Positions 38,745 to 48,479 of a DNA stretch of 64,000 bases are shown piece after piece (positions within the stretch are counted from its first letter, which is position 1; each line of letters begins with the position of its first letter). Below the pieces are notes generated by a model that saw nothing but the letters and a program-made list of their open reading frames with translations, was not told the DNA's origin and ran no database searches. Both the position numbers and the translations under genes were made by a program. The DNA lies in NCBI GenBank assembly GCA_016932815.1, contig JAFGCC010000013.1, positions 1-64,000 of the forward strand, in the 5' to 3' direction. This DNA is from Microcaldota archaeon (GTDB lineage Archaea; Micrarchaeota; Micrarchaeia; Anstonellales; Bilamarchaeaceae).

Positions 38745-39266
38745 ATGGAAAAAAAGATTGGGTGGTATATCGAGAAGGGATTGTTGGTTAGGACACCGTT
38801 CATACGAAAGTTAAGCCCAAAATTTCTTGAGAAAGCACGCAACAACCTGATTACGATGAATATCCTTTTTGAGATGCAGGATAAAAGGGAAATACGGGAA
38901 GCGCTGGATATCCCCAGAGAGTACGATTCTGCCGAGTGGGTGGTTGCGTGCGGGTATTATGCAATGTACATGGCTGCACTGGCTGCCCTTGCCCAAGTAG
39001 GGTACAGGAGCAGGAACCACAGCGGAACCATACTTGCCCTGGAGGCCTTCTTTGTGAAGAAAGAATTGCTTGAGCCTAAATATCTGGAAATGATTGGGGA
39101 AGCGCAGTTTGGGATGGAACACGTAGAACAGATAAGGTGGGCGCGGGAGAGGAGGGAAATTGCCCAATACAGCGTTACGAAACATACAACAAAGAGATTG
39201 GCATCTGAAAGCCGGGATGACGCATACGAATTTGTAGAGAGGATGGAAAAGTTATTGGAAAGATGA
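38745..39266 (+). CDS. HEPN-domain protein (partner of MNT)
   Basis: 173 aa helical; RREIAQYS in place of the canonical RNxxxH; follows an MNT gene. Confidence 0.65.
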   Translation: MEKKIGWYIEKGLLVRTPFIRKLSPKFLEKARNNLITMNILFEMQDKREIREALDIPREYDSAEWVVACGYYAMYMAALAALAQVGYRSRNHSGTILALEAFFVKKELLEPKYLEMIGEAQFGMEHVEQIRWARERREIAQYSVTKHTTKRLASESRDDAYEFVERMEKLLER

Positions 39267-39301
39267 AGATGAGTGCCAAGCGCAGCCCGTTTTTCCGCTC
39301 A
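39261..39301 (-). repeat. duplicated 5S rRNA 3' end + downstream flank (copy 2)
   Basis: AGATGAAGATGAGTGCCAAGCGCAGCCCGTTTTTCCGCTCA, 41 nt matching 41058-41098 except at the GC/CA dinucleotide. Confidence 0.88.
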
Positions 39302-39346
39302 AGGAAAAAGAGTAACATAATTTAAGTTTCTTGGGTAAATGGCACT

Positions 39347-41059
39347 ATGGCCCAAAAGGAACTCCGTAAAAAGGCGGCAAAGGCAGATGACCTAGGGAGG
39401 GTCCCCAAGAAAGCGGGCTTCCTTGGGCAGATTGAAATGGAGCTCGTCCAGGCTGGCTATGAGAATGTGGGGAATGTGGTGGGGGGTTCCCTGAATATCA
39501 ACCGCGGACCGCTGAAAGTTGGGCTGGGTGCAGGCGGAGAGAAGCTGGAATATTTTGAGGATTCCCAATTTTACCTGGCTCCCAAACTGGAGGTTAGGGG
39601 GATTTTGGGGGATTTTGAGCTATATGCTGTGGGAAATGCGGCAATGACCCTAAAGGGGACGCATAAGAAAACCATGCTGGGTACCTATGCAGCTGTCGGG
39701 GCCGTATGGGAAGCCGTCCCTAAAACCAATGGAAACGGCTTCCATCTGAGGATTGGCTCCGAATTTGAGTACACGGGGCAATGGATCAGATCGGAAGGTC
39801 TTTCACCTGTCGACGGGGTGGATATCGCCAGGTTTGGGGGAGCAGTTGGCTATGATGCCATAACGGCTTATGCGATTGAGGACGTTGTATACGCGCCTAA
39901 AAAGGCATATGGGGGGATGACTTTAATAGAAAGTGCAGGTGCCCACCACCACAAGATGCGCGCGGGGATTGTCGTCAACAAATCAGGGATCAGCGTGGGG
40001 GGAGAATTCTTCCAGACGCCATTTGGGAAGGGAGGCGAACTTAGCTTTGAGAGCAGGCGCATATCACCGAAATTGAGCGCATGGTATTCCCAGGAAGGTG
40101 AAATGTGGGGAGGGGAAACCAAACTGGGGCTATTGCTGACTATGCCACTGCGGTTTGGGGATAAAAGGTACGGGCGGGAGCACCCGGTATGGCGCACCGG
40201 GAATCCGATGGCGAAAGATGCCAAAAAAGGATGGGCAACAATCACTAGCAACAGCGGGGAGGAAGCGGAGGTCTTTTTCAGGGAGGCGCTATCGGCTTCG
40301 GAGGATATCGCGGAGCTTGGATACAAATACCGGGGAAAGACGGGTACGGAGGTCCTATTTGCAGCGGCGCTGCTTGGGGAATATGGACTAGAGAATTATG
40401 AGAAGGTCGGCGATAAATCCCTTAAGAAACTGGGGGTGGAAGGCTCATACGATGCAGCCAGGGAATTCCTAAAAAGGAATGACATGAAAGAGAAAATAAA
40501 GGCATTTTTGGATACGAGTTCTCCGTATGTGCCATTGAAGGAGAATACAGCTGCGCTGGCCGCCTACTATGAACTGCCGGCCTACATAAGGCAAAACAGG
40601 AAACTGTGGAAAAAGAAGTACTGGGAAGTCATGGAATACATACGGTCGGAGTACATTCGATTGGATAACCTCCTGCCAGGGGGAGCGGGGGTTTGCCGCA
40701 ACATCAACCCGATGCAGGCCACGTTCCTGCGGGAAGCGGGTTGGGATGCGTTTTCAATTGGCTTGCTTACTGAAAAAGGGCCGCACATATTTACCCTGGG
40801 CAGAGACCCCAAAACGGGGGAAACAAGCCTGCTGAATTATGGGAATGTCCTAACGAGCAAACGCGGGCAGGTTTGGCCATTAATCAGGCAGTATGCAAAA
40901 AATAAGGGCATTGCCCTCAGTGGGGTAGAAATCTGGGGGGAGGGAAATGAATTCATCGGCTACTATGAACTGGAAGAGGGGAAGCTGAACCGGGCAAAAG
41001 CCGGGAAGGGGGAAACATTGAAGGGAGCGCTGCTGCATTCTCGGCCCAGAAAGAAATAG
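39347..41059 (+). CDS. MAQK/LLHSRP family paralog 2 (570 aa, most divergent, with extra helical insertion)
   Basis: VCRNINPMQATFLREAGWDAF...HIFTLGRDPKTGETSLLNY; C-terminus ALLHSRPRKK. Confidence 0.85.
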   Translation: MAQKELRKKAAKADDLGRVPKKAGFLGQIEMELVQAGYENVGNVVGGSLNINRGPLKVGLGAGGEKLEYFEDSQFYLAPKLEVRGILGDFELYAVGNAAMTLKGTHKKTMLGTYAAVGAVWEAVPKTNGNGFHLRIGSEFEYTGQWIRSEGLSPVDGVDIARFGGAVGYDAITAYAIEDVVYAPKKAYGGMTLIESAGAHHHKMRAGIVVNKSGISVGGEFFQTPFGKGGELSFESRRISPKLSAWYSQEGEMWGGETKLGLLLTMPLRFGDKRYGREHPVWRTGNPMAKDAKKGWATITSNSGEEAEVFFREALSASEDIAELGYKYRGKTGTEVLFAAALLGEYGLENYEKVGDKSLKKLGVEGSYDAAREFLKRNDMKEKIKAFLDTSSPYVPLKENTAALAAYYELPAYIRQNRKLWKKKYWEVMEYIRSEYIRLDNLLPGGAGVCRNINPMQATFLREAGWDAFSIGLLTEKGPHIFTLGRDPKTGETSLLNYGNVLTSKRGQVWPLIRQYAKNKGIALSGVEIWGEGNEFIGYYELEEGKLNRAKAGKGETLKGALLHSRPRKK

Positions 41060-41071
41060 ATGAAGATGAGT

Positions 41072-41185
41072 GCCAACAGCAGCCCGTTTTTCCGCTCATA
41101 GAGCAGTACAGACAAGGCCGTGGAGCCGCTTAACTTCCGAGTTCGAAATGGGTTCGGGTGTTTCCAACCCCCTATGGCCGTTGGC
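41072..41185 (-). rRNA. 5S rRNA
   Basis: Reverse complement GCCAACGGCCATAGGGGGTTGGAAACACCCGAACCCATTTCGAACTCGGAAGTTAAGCGGCTCC...CTGTTGGC with GCCAAC/GTTGGC terminal stem. Confidence 0.95.
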
Positions 41186-41290
41186 GAGCTATTATAGAGT
41201 GGGGAAGGGTTTAAAAAGGTGCGTGAAGCTCCGCGCAAGGCCCCCAAATCCCCCAATAAGCTATAAAAAGAATGCACCTGAAATCCGGCT

Positions 41291-42037
41291 ATGGGCGCAG
41301 GCACACAGGATATGGGAATAATTGCAATGCAAATCTGGGAGAGGTTCCTAGAACTCCTATCGGCACCGGCAAACGAGCCGCAGATGCTCTGGTTCGCAAT
41401 CCCGCTGGTTTTCGCCACTATAATGATGACGCTCTACTTCGGGCGCTACCGCAAAGAAGAGCTGGGATGGAGCACGGCATTCGAGAACACGATGATTTTC
41501 CTCTTCGTTTCATTCGACCTAGTGCGCAAGATGTACAACTCGACTGTGCCCGGCTCCTGGGACAACATACTGGGAAGTTCCCTTTACCTCCCCATTACCG
41601 CGGGGCTCGCACTTGTTAGCATAGTCTCCATGTTATTCGTGTATTACCACCTGCTGCCCAAGAGGCTAGCCTACATCGCTTTCTCCAAGCTCCCAATAAA
41701 CATAGGGATTTACGTGGTGATGACTATTGTTTACGTTGGGGTTGCGGCAGACTGGATTACAGTCGGCGCGGGAATCCTGCTTTTTGCGGTTGTCTGGCTA
41801 TTCATCAAAGTGATACAGTTCCTCCAGAGAATGTCCGGCAAACGCCTCGAAGAGGAGGAAGATTCATGGGAGAACGCGGGCAAGAGGGAGTACGTGCGCG
41901 AGGAGGAAGACACCAAGCAGGCTTCAAAAGTCCTAAAGGCGGTCGAATCCGAAACTCCGGACGAGCCTGAGGCAAACGTGCTAAATGGCCACATTGAAAA
42001 AGAGAAAGGGGCCAAGAAGAAAGGGAAGAAGAAGTAA
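41291..42037 (+). CDS. multi-TM membrane protein with charged cytosolic C-terminus
   Basis: 248 aa, about 5 hydrophobic segments, K/E-rich tail. Confidence 0.7.
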   Translation: MGAGTQDMGIIAMQIWERFLELLSAPANEPQMLWFAIPLVFATIMMTLYFGRYRKEELGWSTAFENTMIFLFVSFDLVRKMYNSTVPGSWDNILGSSLYLPITAGLALVSIVSMLFVYYHLLPKRLAYIAFSKLPINIGIYVVMTIVYVGVAADWITVGAGILLFAVVWLFIKVIQFLQRMSGKRLEEEEDSWENAGKREYVREEEDTKQASKVLKAVESETPDEPEANVLNGHIEKEKGAKKKGKKK

Positions 42038-42078
42038 TCTATTTATTGGGAAGGGGGGAATAGGGTGCAGGTGCTAAA

Positions 42079-43665
42079 GTGAACTACGTCTGCGACACGA
42101 GCGTCATAGTCGATGGGAGGATACTTGAGCTTATTTTGGAAAAAAAGCTTGAGGGGAAATTTTACATACACAAGGCGACCATTGCGGAACTAGAATACCA
42201 GTCTAACATGAACAAGGAAATCGGGTATGCGGGATTCTCGGTCATAGGGAAGCTGCGGGAGATGGAGAAAGAGGGGGCAATAGAAATCCTAATTGAGGGC
42301 GAGAGGCCCCGGGGCGAGCAGGTAAAATACGCAAAGTTGGAGGGCTCGCTGGATTTTGCCATACGGGAGCTTGCAAGGGGAATAGGCGGGACGCTCGTAA
42401 CAGGGGACAAGGTCCAGCACCAGGCCGCTCTTGCAGAGGGAATAGAAACGATTTACCTTAGGGCAAAAGAGGAAGCGCACAAGCTGGGATTCGAAAAATA
42501 CTTCGACAAGAACGACGTTATGAGCGTGCACTTCAAAGAAGACTGCCCCGTAGTGAGGAAAAGGGGGAAGCCCGGGGAAGTGCTGGTTGAGGAAGTGGGC
42601 AAGCCCATAGGGCTTAGCTACATACGGGCACTTGGGGAGGAAATCGTGGAGGCGACAACGCGCAACCGCAGCTACTACTTTGAGATAGACAAGGTGGGAG
42701 CCTCCGTAATACAGATGGGGATTTACCGCATAGTCATTGCGAAAACCCCATTTTCAGACGGGTTTGAGATAACGATTGTGCGCCCGATAAAGAAGCTCAA
42801 TTTCTCGGATTACGAGCTCTCCCCAAGGCTAAAAGACCGCATAGACAACAGCGCGGAGGGGATACTAATCTGCGGGCCTCCCGGCTCCGGCAAATCCACT
42901 TTCGCAGCTGCGCTCGCAGAATACTACCACGGGAAAAACAAGGTCGTAAAAACGATGGAGAGCCCGCGCGATATGCGCGTGAATGCCGCTATAACCCAAT
43001 ATACCGCACTTGACGGGGATTTTGACAACACCAAGGAAATCCTGTTGCTCGTGCGCCCCGACTACACCTTCTACGACGAGGTTCGGAAAATGAAGGACTT
43101 CCAGATTTTTGCCGACATGAGATTGTCTGGAATCGGGCTTGTGGGGGTTGTGCACGGGCACAGGGCGATTGACGCAATCCAGAGGCTAATAGGAAAGGTG
43201 GAACTGGGGGTAATCCCGCAGATAGTGGATACCGTAATCCTAATTGAGAAAGGGGGAATCGGGCAGGTGTATGAACTTGCGCAGGTCGTGAAAGTCCCAA
43301 GCGGGATGCGCGAGCAGGACCTTGCGCGCCCGGTAATAGAAGTTAGGGAATTTGAGAGCGGGGACCTTGAATACGAGATGTACAAGTTCGGGGAAGAAAC
43401 CGTAGTCTTGTCCATGGAAAAAGTGGGCTCCGGGGCATTTGGGGGGCGCAGCAGCAAAAGGGGATACGGGAGAGGGGGAGGCGCATCCAGGCTGGACAGC
43501 TCGCTCTCCAAGCTCCTAAGTTACGCATACAAGATTGAGAAGCAGGGGAAAGGGTATGTCCTCCATGCCCACCCCAACGACATGCACTACATCCTGGGCA
43601 AGGGAATCAAGAAATTCCGCAAAATAGAGAAGAGGTACGGGCCGATACAGGTTGAGGAGATTTAG
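42079..43665 (+). CDS. PIN domain + PilT/VirB11-type ATPase (COG1855-like)
   Basis: N-terminal PIN YVCDTSVIVDGRILELI; Walker A GPPGSGKSTFAAALAE; C-terminal KH-like region. Confidence 0.9.
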   Translation: MNYVCDTSVIVDGRILELILEKKLEGKFYIHKATIAELEYQSNMNKEIGYAGFSVIGKLREMEKEGAIEILIEGERPRGEQVKYAKLEGSLDFAIRELARGIGGTLVTGDKVQHQAALAEGIETIYLRAKEEAHKLGFEKYFDKNDVMSVHFKEDCPVVRKRGKPGEVLVEEVGKPIGLSYIRALGEEIVEATTRNRSYYFEIDKVGASVIQMGIYRIVIAKTPFSDGFEITIVRPIKKLNFSDYELSPRLKDRIDNSAEGILICGPPGSGKSTFAAALAEYYHGKNKVVKTMESPRDMRVNAAITQYTALDGDFDNTKEILLLVRPDYTFYDEVRKMKDFQIFADMRLSGIGLVGVVHGHRAIDAIQRLIGKVELGVIPQIVDTVILIEKGGIGQVYELAQVVKVPSGMREQDLARPVIEVREFESGDLEYEMYKFGEETVVLSMEKVGSGAFGGRSSKRGYGRGGGASRLDSSLSKLLSYAYKIEKQGKGYVLHAHPNDMHYILGKGIKKFRKIEKRYGPIQVEEI

Positions 43666-43703
43666 CCTGGGTGATTTGGGAGGCCTCATAAGGGGTAGAA
43701 AAA

Positions 43704-44290
43704 TGGGAGAAACAATCAGCCTTGAAAACGAATACGAGCGGGCGTTTGCAAGGGCAAAGGAGGTGCTCGAATCCGGAGGCGTAATCGTTTACCCGACCGA
43801 CACGGTCTATGGGATTGGGGGAGACGGGAGGCGGGGCGAAGTCGCAGAGAGGATACGCAAAATCAAGCAACGAGAGGACTGCCCGTTTTCGGTATTGCTG
43901 GGAAACATCCACATGGTCAGAGAATACGCGGATGCGCAGGGGGAAGACATGAAATACGTCCTTGAGGCATTCCCGGGTGCGACCACCCTCATTATGAAGG
44001 CGAAAAAAGACATTCCGGTAGTGCGGGAGGGCAAGATAGGCGTGAGGGTGCCAGAGCACTTATTCATGAGGAAATTGAGCATTGAACTGGACATGCCCAT
44101 AATCACAACCAGCGCGAACCTTCACGGGAAGGAAGCCCCGCGCAGCTTTGGCGAAGTGGAAAAAGAGATACTAGACTCCGTGGATTTGGCGCTAGATGGC
44201 GGGAGCACCTTATGTGGGATGCCCTCAACCATAATAGACGTTACGGAAAAGAAGGTAAAAAGAGTGGGGGCGGGAGAGGTTATCTTTTAG
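43704..44290 (+). CDS. YrdC/Sua5-family threonylcarbamoyl-AMP synthase
   Basis: GGVIVYPTDTVYGIGGDG, CPFSVLLGNI, FPGATTLIMKAK, ITTSANLHG, PSTIIDVTE. Confidence 0.9.
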
Positions 44291-44307
44291 GGAGGAGCAT
44301 CCCGCAC

Positions 44308-45147
44308 CTAGGAAGTTTTCTTTCCCGGCGCGTTGGGATTTTTCCCCTTTCCCCTCATAAACGCGGAGAAATCCATTCCCTCTATTGCGCGCAACACCTC
44401 TATGGGCGTTACGAACACTATGGTGTTGGACTGGTCCGCGCTCACATCCGCAAGGGTTTGCAGTGTCCGTAGATGCATGCCTCCTGAGGACCTGGATAGG
44501 TTCTCCGCGGCTTTTTTGAGGTTCTCGGATGCCTCCAGCTCCCCTCCTGAGAGGATGATTGTCGCGCGCTTCTCCCTCTCGGCTTCGGCCTGCCTCGCCA
44601 TTGCCCTTTTCATGTCAAGGGGAAGCTCGACATCCTGAATCTTGATTGCGGTAATATCCACGCCCCACTTGTCTGTCTCCCTGTCTACTAGCTCCTTGAT
44701 GTCTTTTGAGATGGATTCCCTCTCAACTAGCAAAGTGTCTAGGGAAATCCCCCCAATTACGTCACGGAGGGCGGTCTGCGCGTACTGCGCAACAGCATAA
44801 GTGTAGTTCTGGATTTCCAGGATTGCGTCCTTTGTTTTCTGCACCCTGAAATAGACAACCGCATTTACGGCTACCGGGACGTTGTCGCGCGTCATCACTT
44901 CCTGCTTGGGGATGTCCACGGTGGTAATCCGCTTGTCCACGGTAATTAGGGTGTGCATTATCGGAACTATTATGTTTAAGCCGGGCTTTATGTCCTTGGT
45001 GTATTTGCCGAAAGTGAGCAGGACGCCCTCCTTGTACTGGGGGACAATCTTTACTGCGGAAACCAGCACGAAAAACCCTAGGACCGCGGCGAACGGGAGC
45101 ACCCCGCATGCGAGTTCAAGCATAAAACGGGGTTCTCGGATAAGCAA
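44308..45147 (-). CDS. SPFH/stomatin-like membrane protein
   Basis: VPQYKEGVLLTFGKYTKDIKPGLNIIVPIMH, VDIPKQEVMTRDNVPVAVNAVVYFRV, QTALRDVIGGISLDTLLVERE. Confidence 0.92.
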   Translation of the reverse strand: MLIREPRFMLELACGVLPFAAVLGFFVLVSAVKIVPQYKEGVLLTFGKYTKDIKPGLNIIVPIMHTLITVDKRITTVDIPKQEVMTRDNVPVAVNAVVYFRVQKTKDAILEIQNYTYAVAQYAQTALRDVIGGISLDTLLVERESISKDIKELVDRETDKWGVDITAIKIQDVELPLDMKRAMARQAEAEREKRATIILSGGELEASENLKKAAENLSRSSGGMHLRTLQTLADVSADQSNTIVFVTPIEVLRAIEGMDFSAFMRGKGKNPNAPGKKTS

Positions 45148-45207
45148 TATAAATGCATGGGGAAATCCGGGAATAGGTTTTTATTTTGCTGTTAAGCAAA
45201 TATTAAT

Positions 45208-45603
45208 ATGGCATCGGCATCCGGGCAGATTTCAAAGGAGGAGCTTGTTTCAAGGCTGGGAAGCCTAATGCCTTCAAGGGTGGCAAAGAACGTCGCGGAA
45301 AACATGTTCAAGGCACCCCAGGCAAAGGCGAAGCGCGTTATGCTCTACGACATGAAACCTGCGGAGAGGAACCTCGTCTCCTTCCCCCTTGAGCAGTTGA
45401 GGGAGGCCGGAGTTGAAGTCCCCAAGATGGGAAAGGATGCCATTTTTGTCAGCACCGGGCCTGACAACGGCCAGCTGATAAACAAGGACAAGGAAACCGT
45501 TGCCTTCAGGTTCAGGGGCAACGACATCATATGTTCAATAAACGGCTCTGCGCCCATAAAGCTGGGAATGCAGGGCGGAAAACGGACCGCGGAATACATG
45601 TAA
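45208..45603 (+). CDS. hypothetical protein
   Basis: 131 aa; adjacent to the next ORF, likely operonic. Confidence 0.7.
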   Translation: MASASGQISKEELVSRLGSLMPSRVAKNVAENMFKAPQAKAKRVMLYDMKPAERNLVSFPLEQLREAGVEVPKMGKDAIFVSTGPDNGQLINKDKETVAFRFRGNDIICSINGSAPIKLGMQGGKRTAEYM

Positions 45604-45604
45604 G

Positions 45605-45982
45605 GTGGGAACGATGGTGGGATTTGGAGAAAACATGCAGATTGAAGGGAGGATGGTGCAGCTGAATCCGCTGTCGCTTGTTCCGGAGAAAGTCATTAGC
45701 GCAAGGCAGGAATGCCTCGTTGCCTTCAAAGAGGCGCGCAGGGCGTTTGCCGACCACATAGGCCCGGAGTTTGAAAAGGCGCTTAGCAAAGTTGAAGGCT
45801 CGGATTTTGAGATAAGCACCGACAGCGGCGGGCACACGATCATTACCCGCCTATCCAGCGGGGAAATCCTTTCATTGAACGTGGATGAGACGGGAATTGT
45901 GCTCAGCCTTGCCAAAAAGGACGGCAAGGAAGACACCGTAATCTACCGCGAAGGAGAAATTAGCAGGAGAAGGAGGGTCTGA
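45605..45982 (+). CDS. hypothetical protein
   Basis: 125 aa; 1 nt after the preceding stop. Confidence 0.7.
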   Translation: MGTMVGFGENMQIEGRMVQLNPLSLVPEKVISARQECLVAFKEARRAFADHIGPEFEKALSKVEGSDFEISTDSGGHTIITRLSSGEILSLNVDETGIVLSLAKKDGKEDTVIYREGEISRRRRV

Positions 45983-46048
45983 TTTTGGCTTGGGCAACCC
46001 GGGATAACGGGCAACTCTTTAAGTTGATTTCCGCACAGGAATAATATC

Positions 46049-47563
46049 ATGGCCCAGAAGGAGTTGGCGGAGAAACATCCCGATACCGTAGAAGGCCCTC
46101 CGGCGCTGGAGAGCGTTCCCTCCAGATTAGGCTTCCTAGACAGCATAGACATGGAATTGACGCATGTGGGCTACAAGGGAGTGGGCCACGTGACCGGGGG
46201 CTCGGTGAGCGCCACTTACGGGCCGGTTACTGCAGGGGTAGGCGCCGGTGCGCTCAAGCTCGAATACTTTGAGGACCCGCTATTCTACGTAACGCCCAAA
46301 CTTGAAGTGAGGGGAATCCTTGGGGATTTCGAGCTGTATGCGGTTGGGGGCATGCCGATTGTGCCCAAAACCGGCAAGACCGTGCGCTCTGTTAGCACCT
46401 ACGCAACCGCCGGGCTGGTTTCCGAAGTCATGTCCCCGGAAGAGTGGAAGGGGGTAACATTCAGGTTGGGAATGGAAGTTGAAGAGAGCGATGAATGGGA
46501 AGGGAACGTTTCCAAGCAATATCTCAGCAAGATGGGATTCGGGAGTTCGGTTGGATACGGGATTTTCAATGCTTACGTGGTGGAGGAAGTGGCCTTCCTA
46601 AACCAAACAGTCTATTCGGGCCGCCCGGATATTATGCACCACAAGATAAGGGCGGGGGTAAAGCTCGATTGGGACAAGGCGGGAGCGCAGGCGGAGTTCT
46701 TCCAGGCCCCCTTTGAGAAAGGGGGCGAAATGTCATTCACTTTCAAGACAAAGCACGTGGTGCCTACGCTGCACGGCTGGTATTCCAGGGAGGAAGGCTT
46801 CTTAGGAAGGGGGAATAGGGCGGGAATCGGGCTCGACATTGCATTCGGCGCAGGGGCGATAAACGCCAGAAGCCACGTCGAAGTGGGGGGCGGCTCCGGC
46901 AGCGCAGAAGGCGCTTCCGGAATAAAGCACCGGGAACTCAAACTCAAAGACGACGAAATGGGATTCTTCAAGGAGTCGATAAGGGACTCAAAAAGCATTT
47001 CCGAATTCGCGGCAAAATACAGGGGGAAGAGCACCAGGGAAATCCTCAATGCGGCCTCCCTCCTTGGGAACGCCGGATTCCTCAACAGGGATGCAGATGC
47101 CACAGACGAGGAGGTGGGGGATATAGGGGCGGAGGGCGCGTTCCTTGCCACGCGCAAATTCTTCATGGGTGGGGGGAAGGGGGGCGCGGGGGTGTGCACG
47201 AACATCAATGGGGCAATGCTGGGCACGTTCCTGAGGGAAGCGGGATGGGAGGCTGTTGCGGTCGATTTCACGCAAGAGGCCGAAGGGCACGCCATCACTC
47301 TGGGCAGGGACCCGGCTACCGGGAAGGCGTACCTTTTCGATTACAGGGGAATCAGGGTAAGCGAAAACGGCAAGGTCTGGCCGCTGCTTAGAGAATATGC
47401 AAAAAGCTATGGGGTAATCCCCATGGACATCGTGATATACGGGCGCGGCAACAAGGTCATAGGATATTACGAAGCAGAAGAGAAAAAGCTGAATCGCGCA
47501 ATGGCGGGCGACAGGGAAACGCTCAAGGAGGCCCTGTTGCATTCACGGCCCAGCAAAAAATAA
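46049..47563 (+). CDS. MAQK/LLHSRP family paralog 3
   Basis: VCTNINGAMLGTFLREAGWEAV...HAITLGRDPATGKAYLFDY; C-terminus ALLHSRPSKK. Confidence 0.87.
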   Translation: MAQKELAEKHPDTVEGPPALESVPSRLGFLDSIDMELTHVGYKGVGHVTGGSVSATYGPVTAGVGAGALKLEYFEDPLFYVTPKLEVRGILGDFELYAVGGMPIVPKTGKTVRSVSTYATAGLVSEVMSPEEWKGVTFRLGMEVEESDEWEGNVSKQYLSKMGFGSSVGYGIFNAYVVEEVAFLNQTVYSGRPDIMHHKIRAGVKLDWDKAGAQAEFFQAPFEKGGEMSFTFKTKHVVPTLHGWYSREEGFLGRGNRAGIGLDIAFGAGAINARSHVEVGGGSGSAEGASGIKHRELKLKDDEMGFFKESIRDSKSISEFAAKYRGKSTREILNAASLLGNAGFLNRDADATDEEVGDIGAEGAFLATRKFFMGGGKGGAGVCTNINGAMLGTFLREAGWEAVAVDFTQEAEGHAITLGRDPATGKAYLFDYRGIRVSENGKVWPLLREYAKSYGVIPMDIVIYGRGNKVIGYYEAEEKKLNRAMAGDRETLKEALLHSRPSKK

Positions 47564-47615
47564 GCCAGGACAGCCCTACCCTCTAAATTAGCATGGGAAG
47601 CGGGGCGGCATTACC

Positions 47616-48071
47616 TCATCCGGCCTTGGAGAGTCCGCAGCCTGTAAGCTCTGCAAGGGTTTCGAGCGACTGCGTCCCGAGATACTTCTCCCCGCCTATT
47701 ATCCAGGTGGGATAGGCGGTTATGCCCGCGCGGGTGCATGCATCCTCGCTTGCACCGCAGTCAATGAAATTGATTTTTTCTATACTGTTTCCAAAAAGGG
47801 CTTTCTGGTTCTGGCAGTGCGAGCACCAGAAAGCCCCATAGAAGATTGCGCCTGAATCGGTTATGCACTCTGCGAATTCTTCAGATGCCTGCGGGCCATC
47901 ATATGTTGCGTGGGCGAGCCCGGACTGCGAATACAAGAAGGCGGCAAGCAGGAATGCGCCTAGCACCACGAGTACGGTAAACGCCTTCGCCGATTGCGCC
48001 TTCTTCGCTTTTTTCTTTGATTTTTCGTATTCTTTTGCATCCAGCCATTCTTCTCCCATTGCTGATTCCAC
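47616..48071 (-). CDS. membrane-anchored thioredoxin-like protein
   Basis: N-terminal TM; YGAFWCSHCQNQKALFG (CxxC), AYPTWIIGGEKYLG; resembles VKOR-associated thioredoxin domains. Confidence 0.82.
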   Translation of the reverse strand: MESAMGEEWLDAKEYEKSKKKAKKAQSAKAFTVLVVLGAFLLAAFLYSQSGLAHATYDGPQASEEFAECITDSGAIFYGAFWCSHCQNQKALFGNSIEKINFIDCGASEDACTRAGITAYPTWIIGGEKYLGTQSLETLAELTGCGLSKAG

Positions 48072-48132
48072 CCCTGGTGCATTATTTAGGGGGTGCTTCC
48101 CCTTTTAACTATTGCGAGGGAAACTTTTGGTT

Positions 48133-48405
48133 ATGGCGCTAATAGGTGAGATAGTAAAGGCTTCGGACAAGAAGAACGGGGGGGCAGATGGGGCAAACGC
48201 GTACACGCTAAAATCCATGGGGGAGCACGCAACGGAGATTAGGGAGTTATTTGAAAAAGGGGATTTGCACTGGAAAAAGGAATGCGCGGACATGATGATA
48301 CACTGCCTCTGCCTGTTCAAGCGGGCCGGGGTGGACGAGATGGAAGTCCTCAACATCATTGAGGAGAGAAAGGGGAGATTTTTAGAGCGCATTGGGGAAG
48401 GATGA
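48133..48405 (+). CDS. MazG-like protein
   Basis: HWKKECADMMIHCLCLFKRAGVDEMEVLNIIEERKGRFLER resembles a MazG-like helical repeat. Confidence 0.55.
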   Translation: MALIGEIVKASDKKNGGADGANAYTLKSMGEHATEIRELFEKGDLHWKKECADMMIHCLCLFKRAGVDEMEVLNIIEERKGRFLERIGEG

Positions 48406-48479
48406 GCGGGGCAGAGGATACGCGGGGACATGGGCAAGAATGCTACTGCTTTAATTGTATCCCCTCCAAATAACGACTC

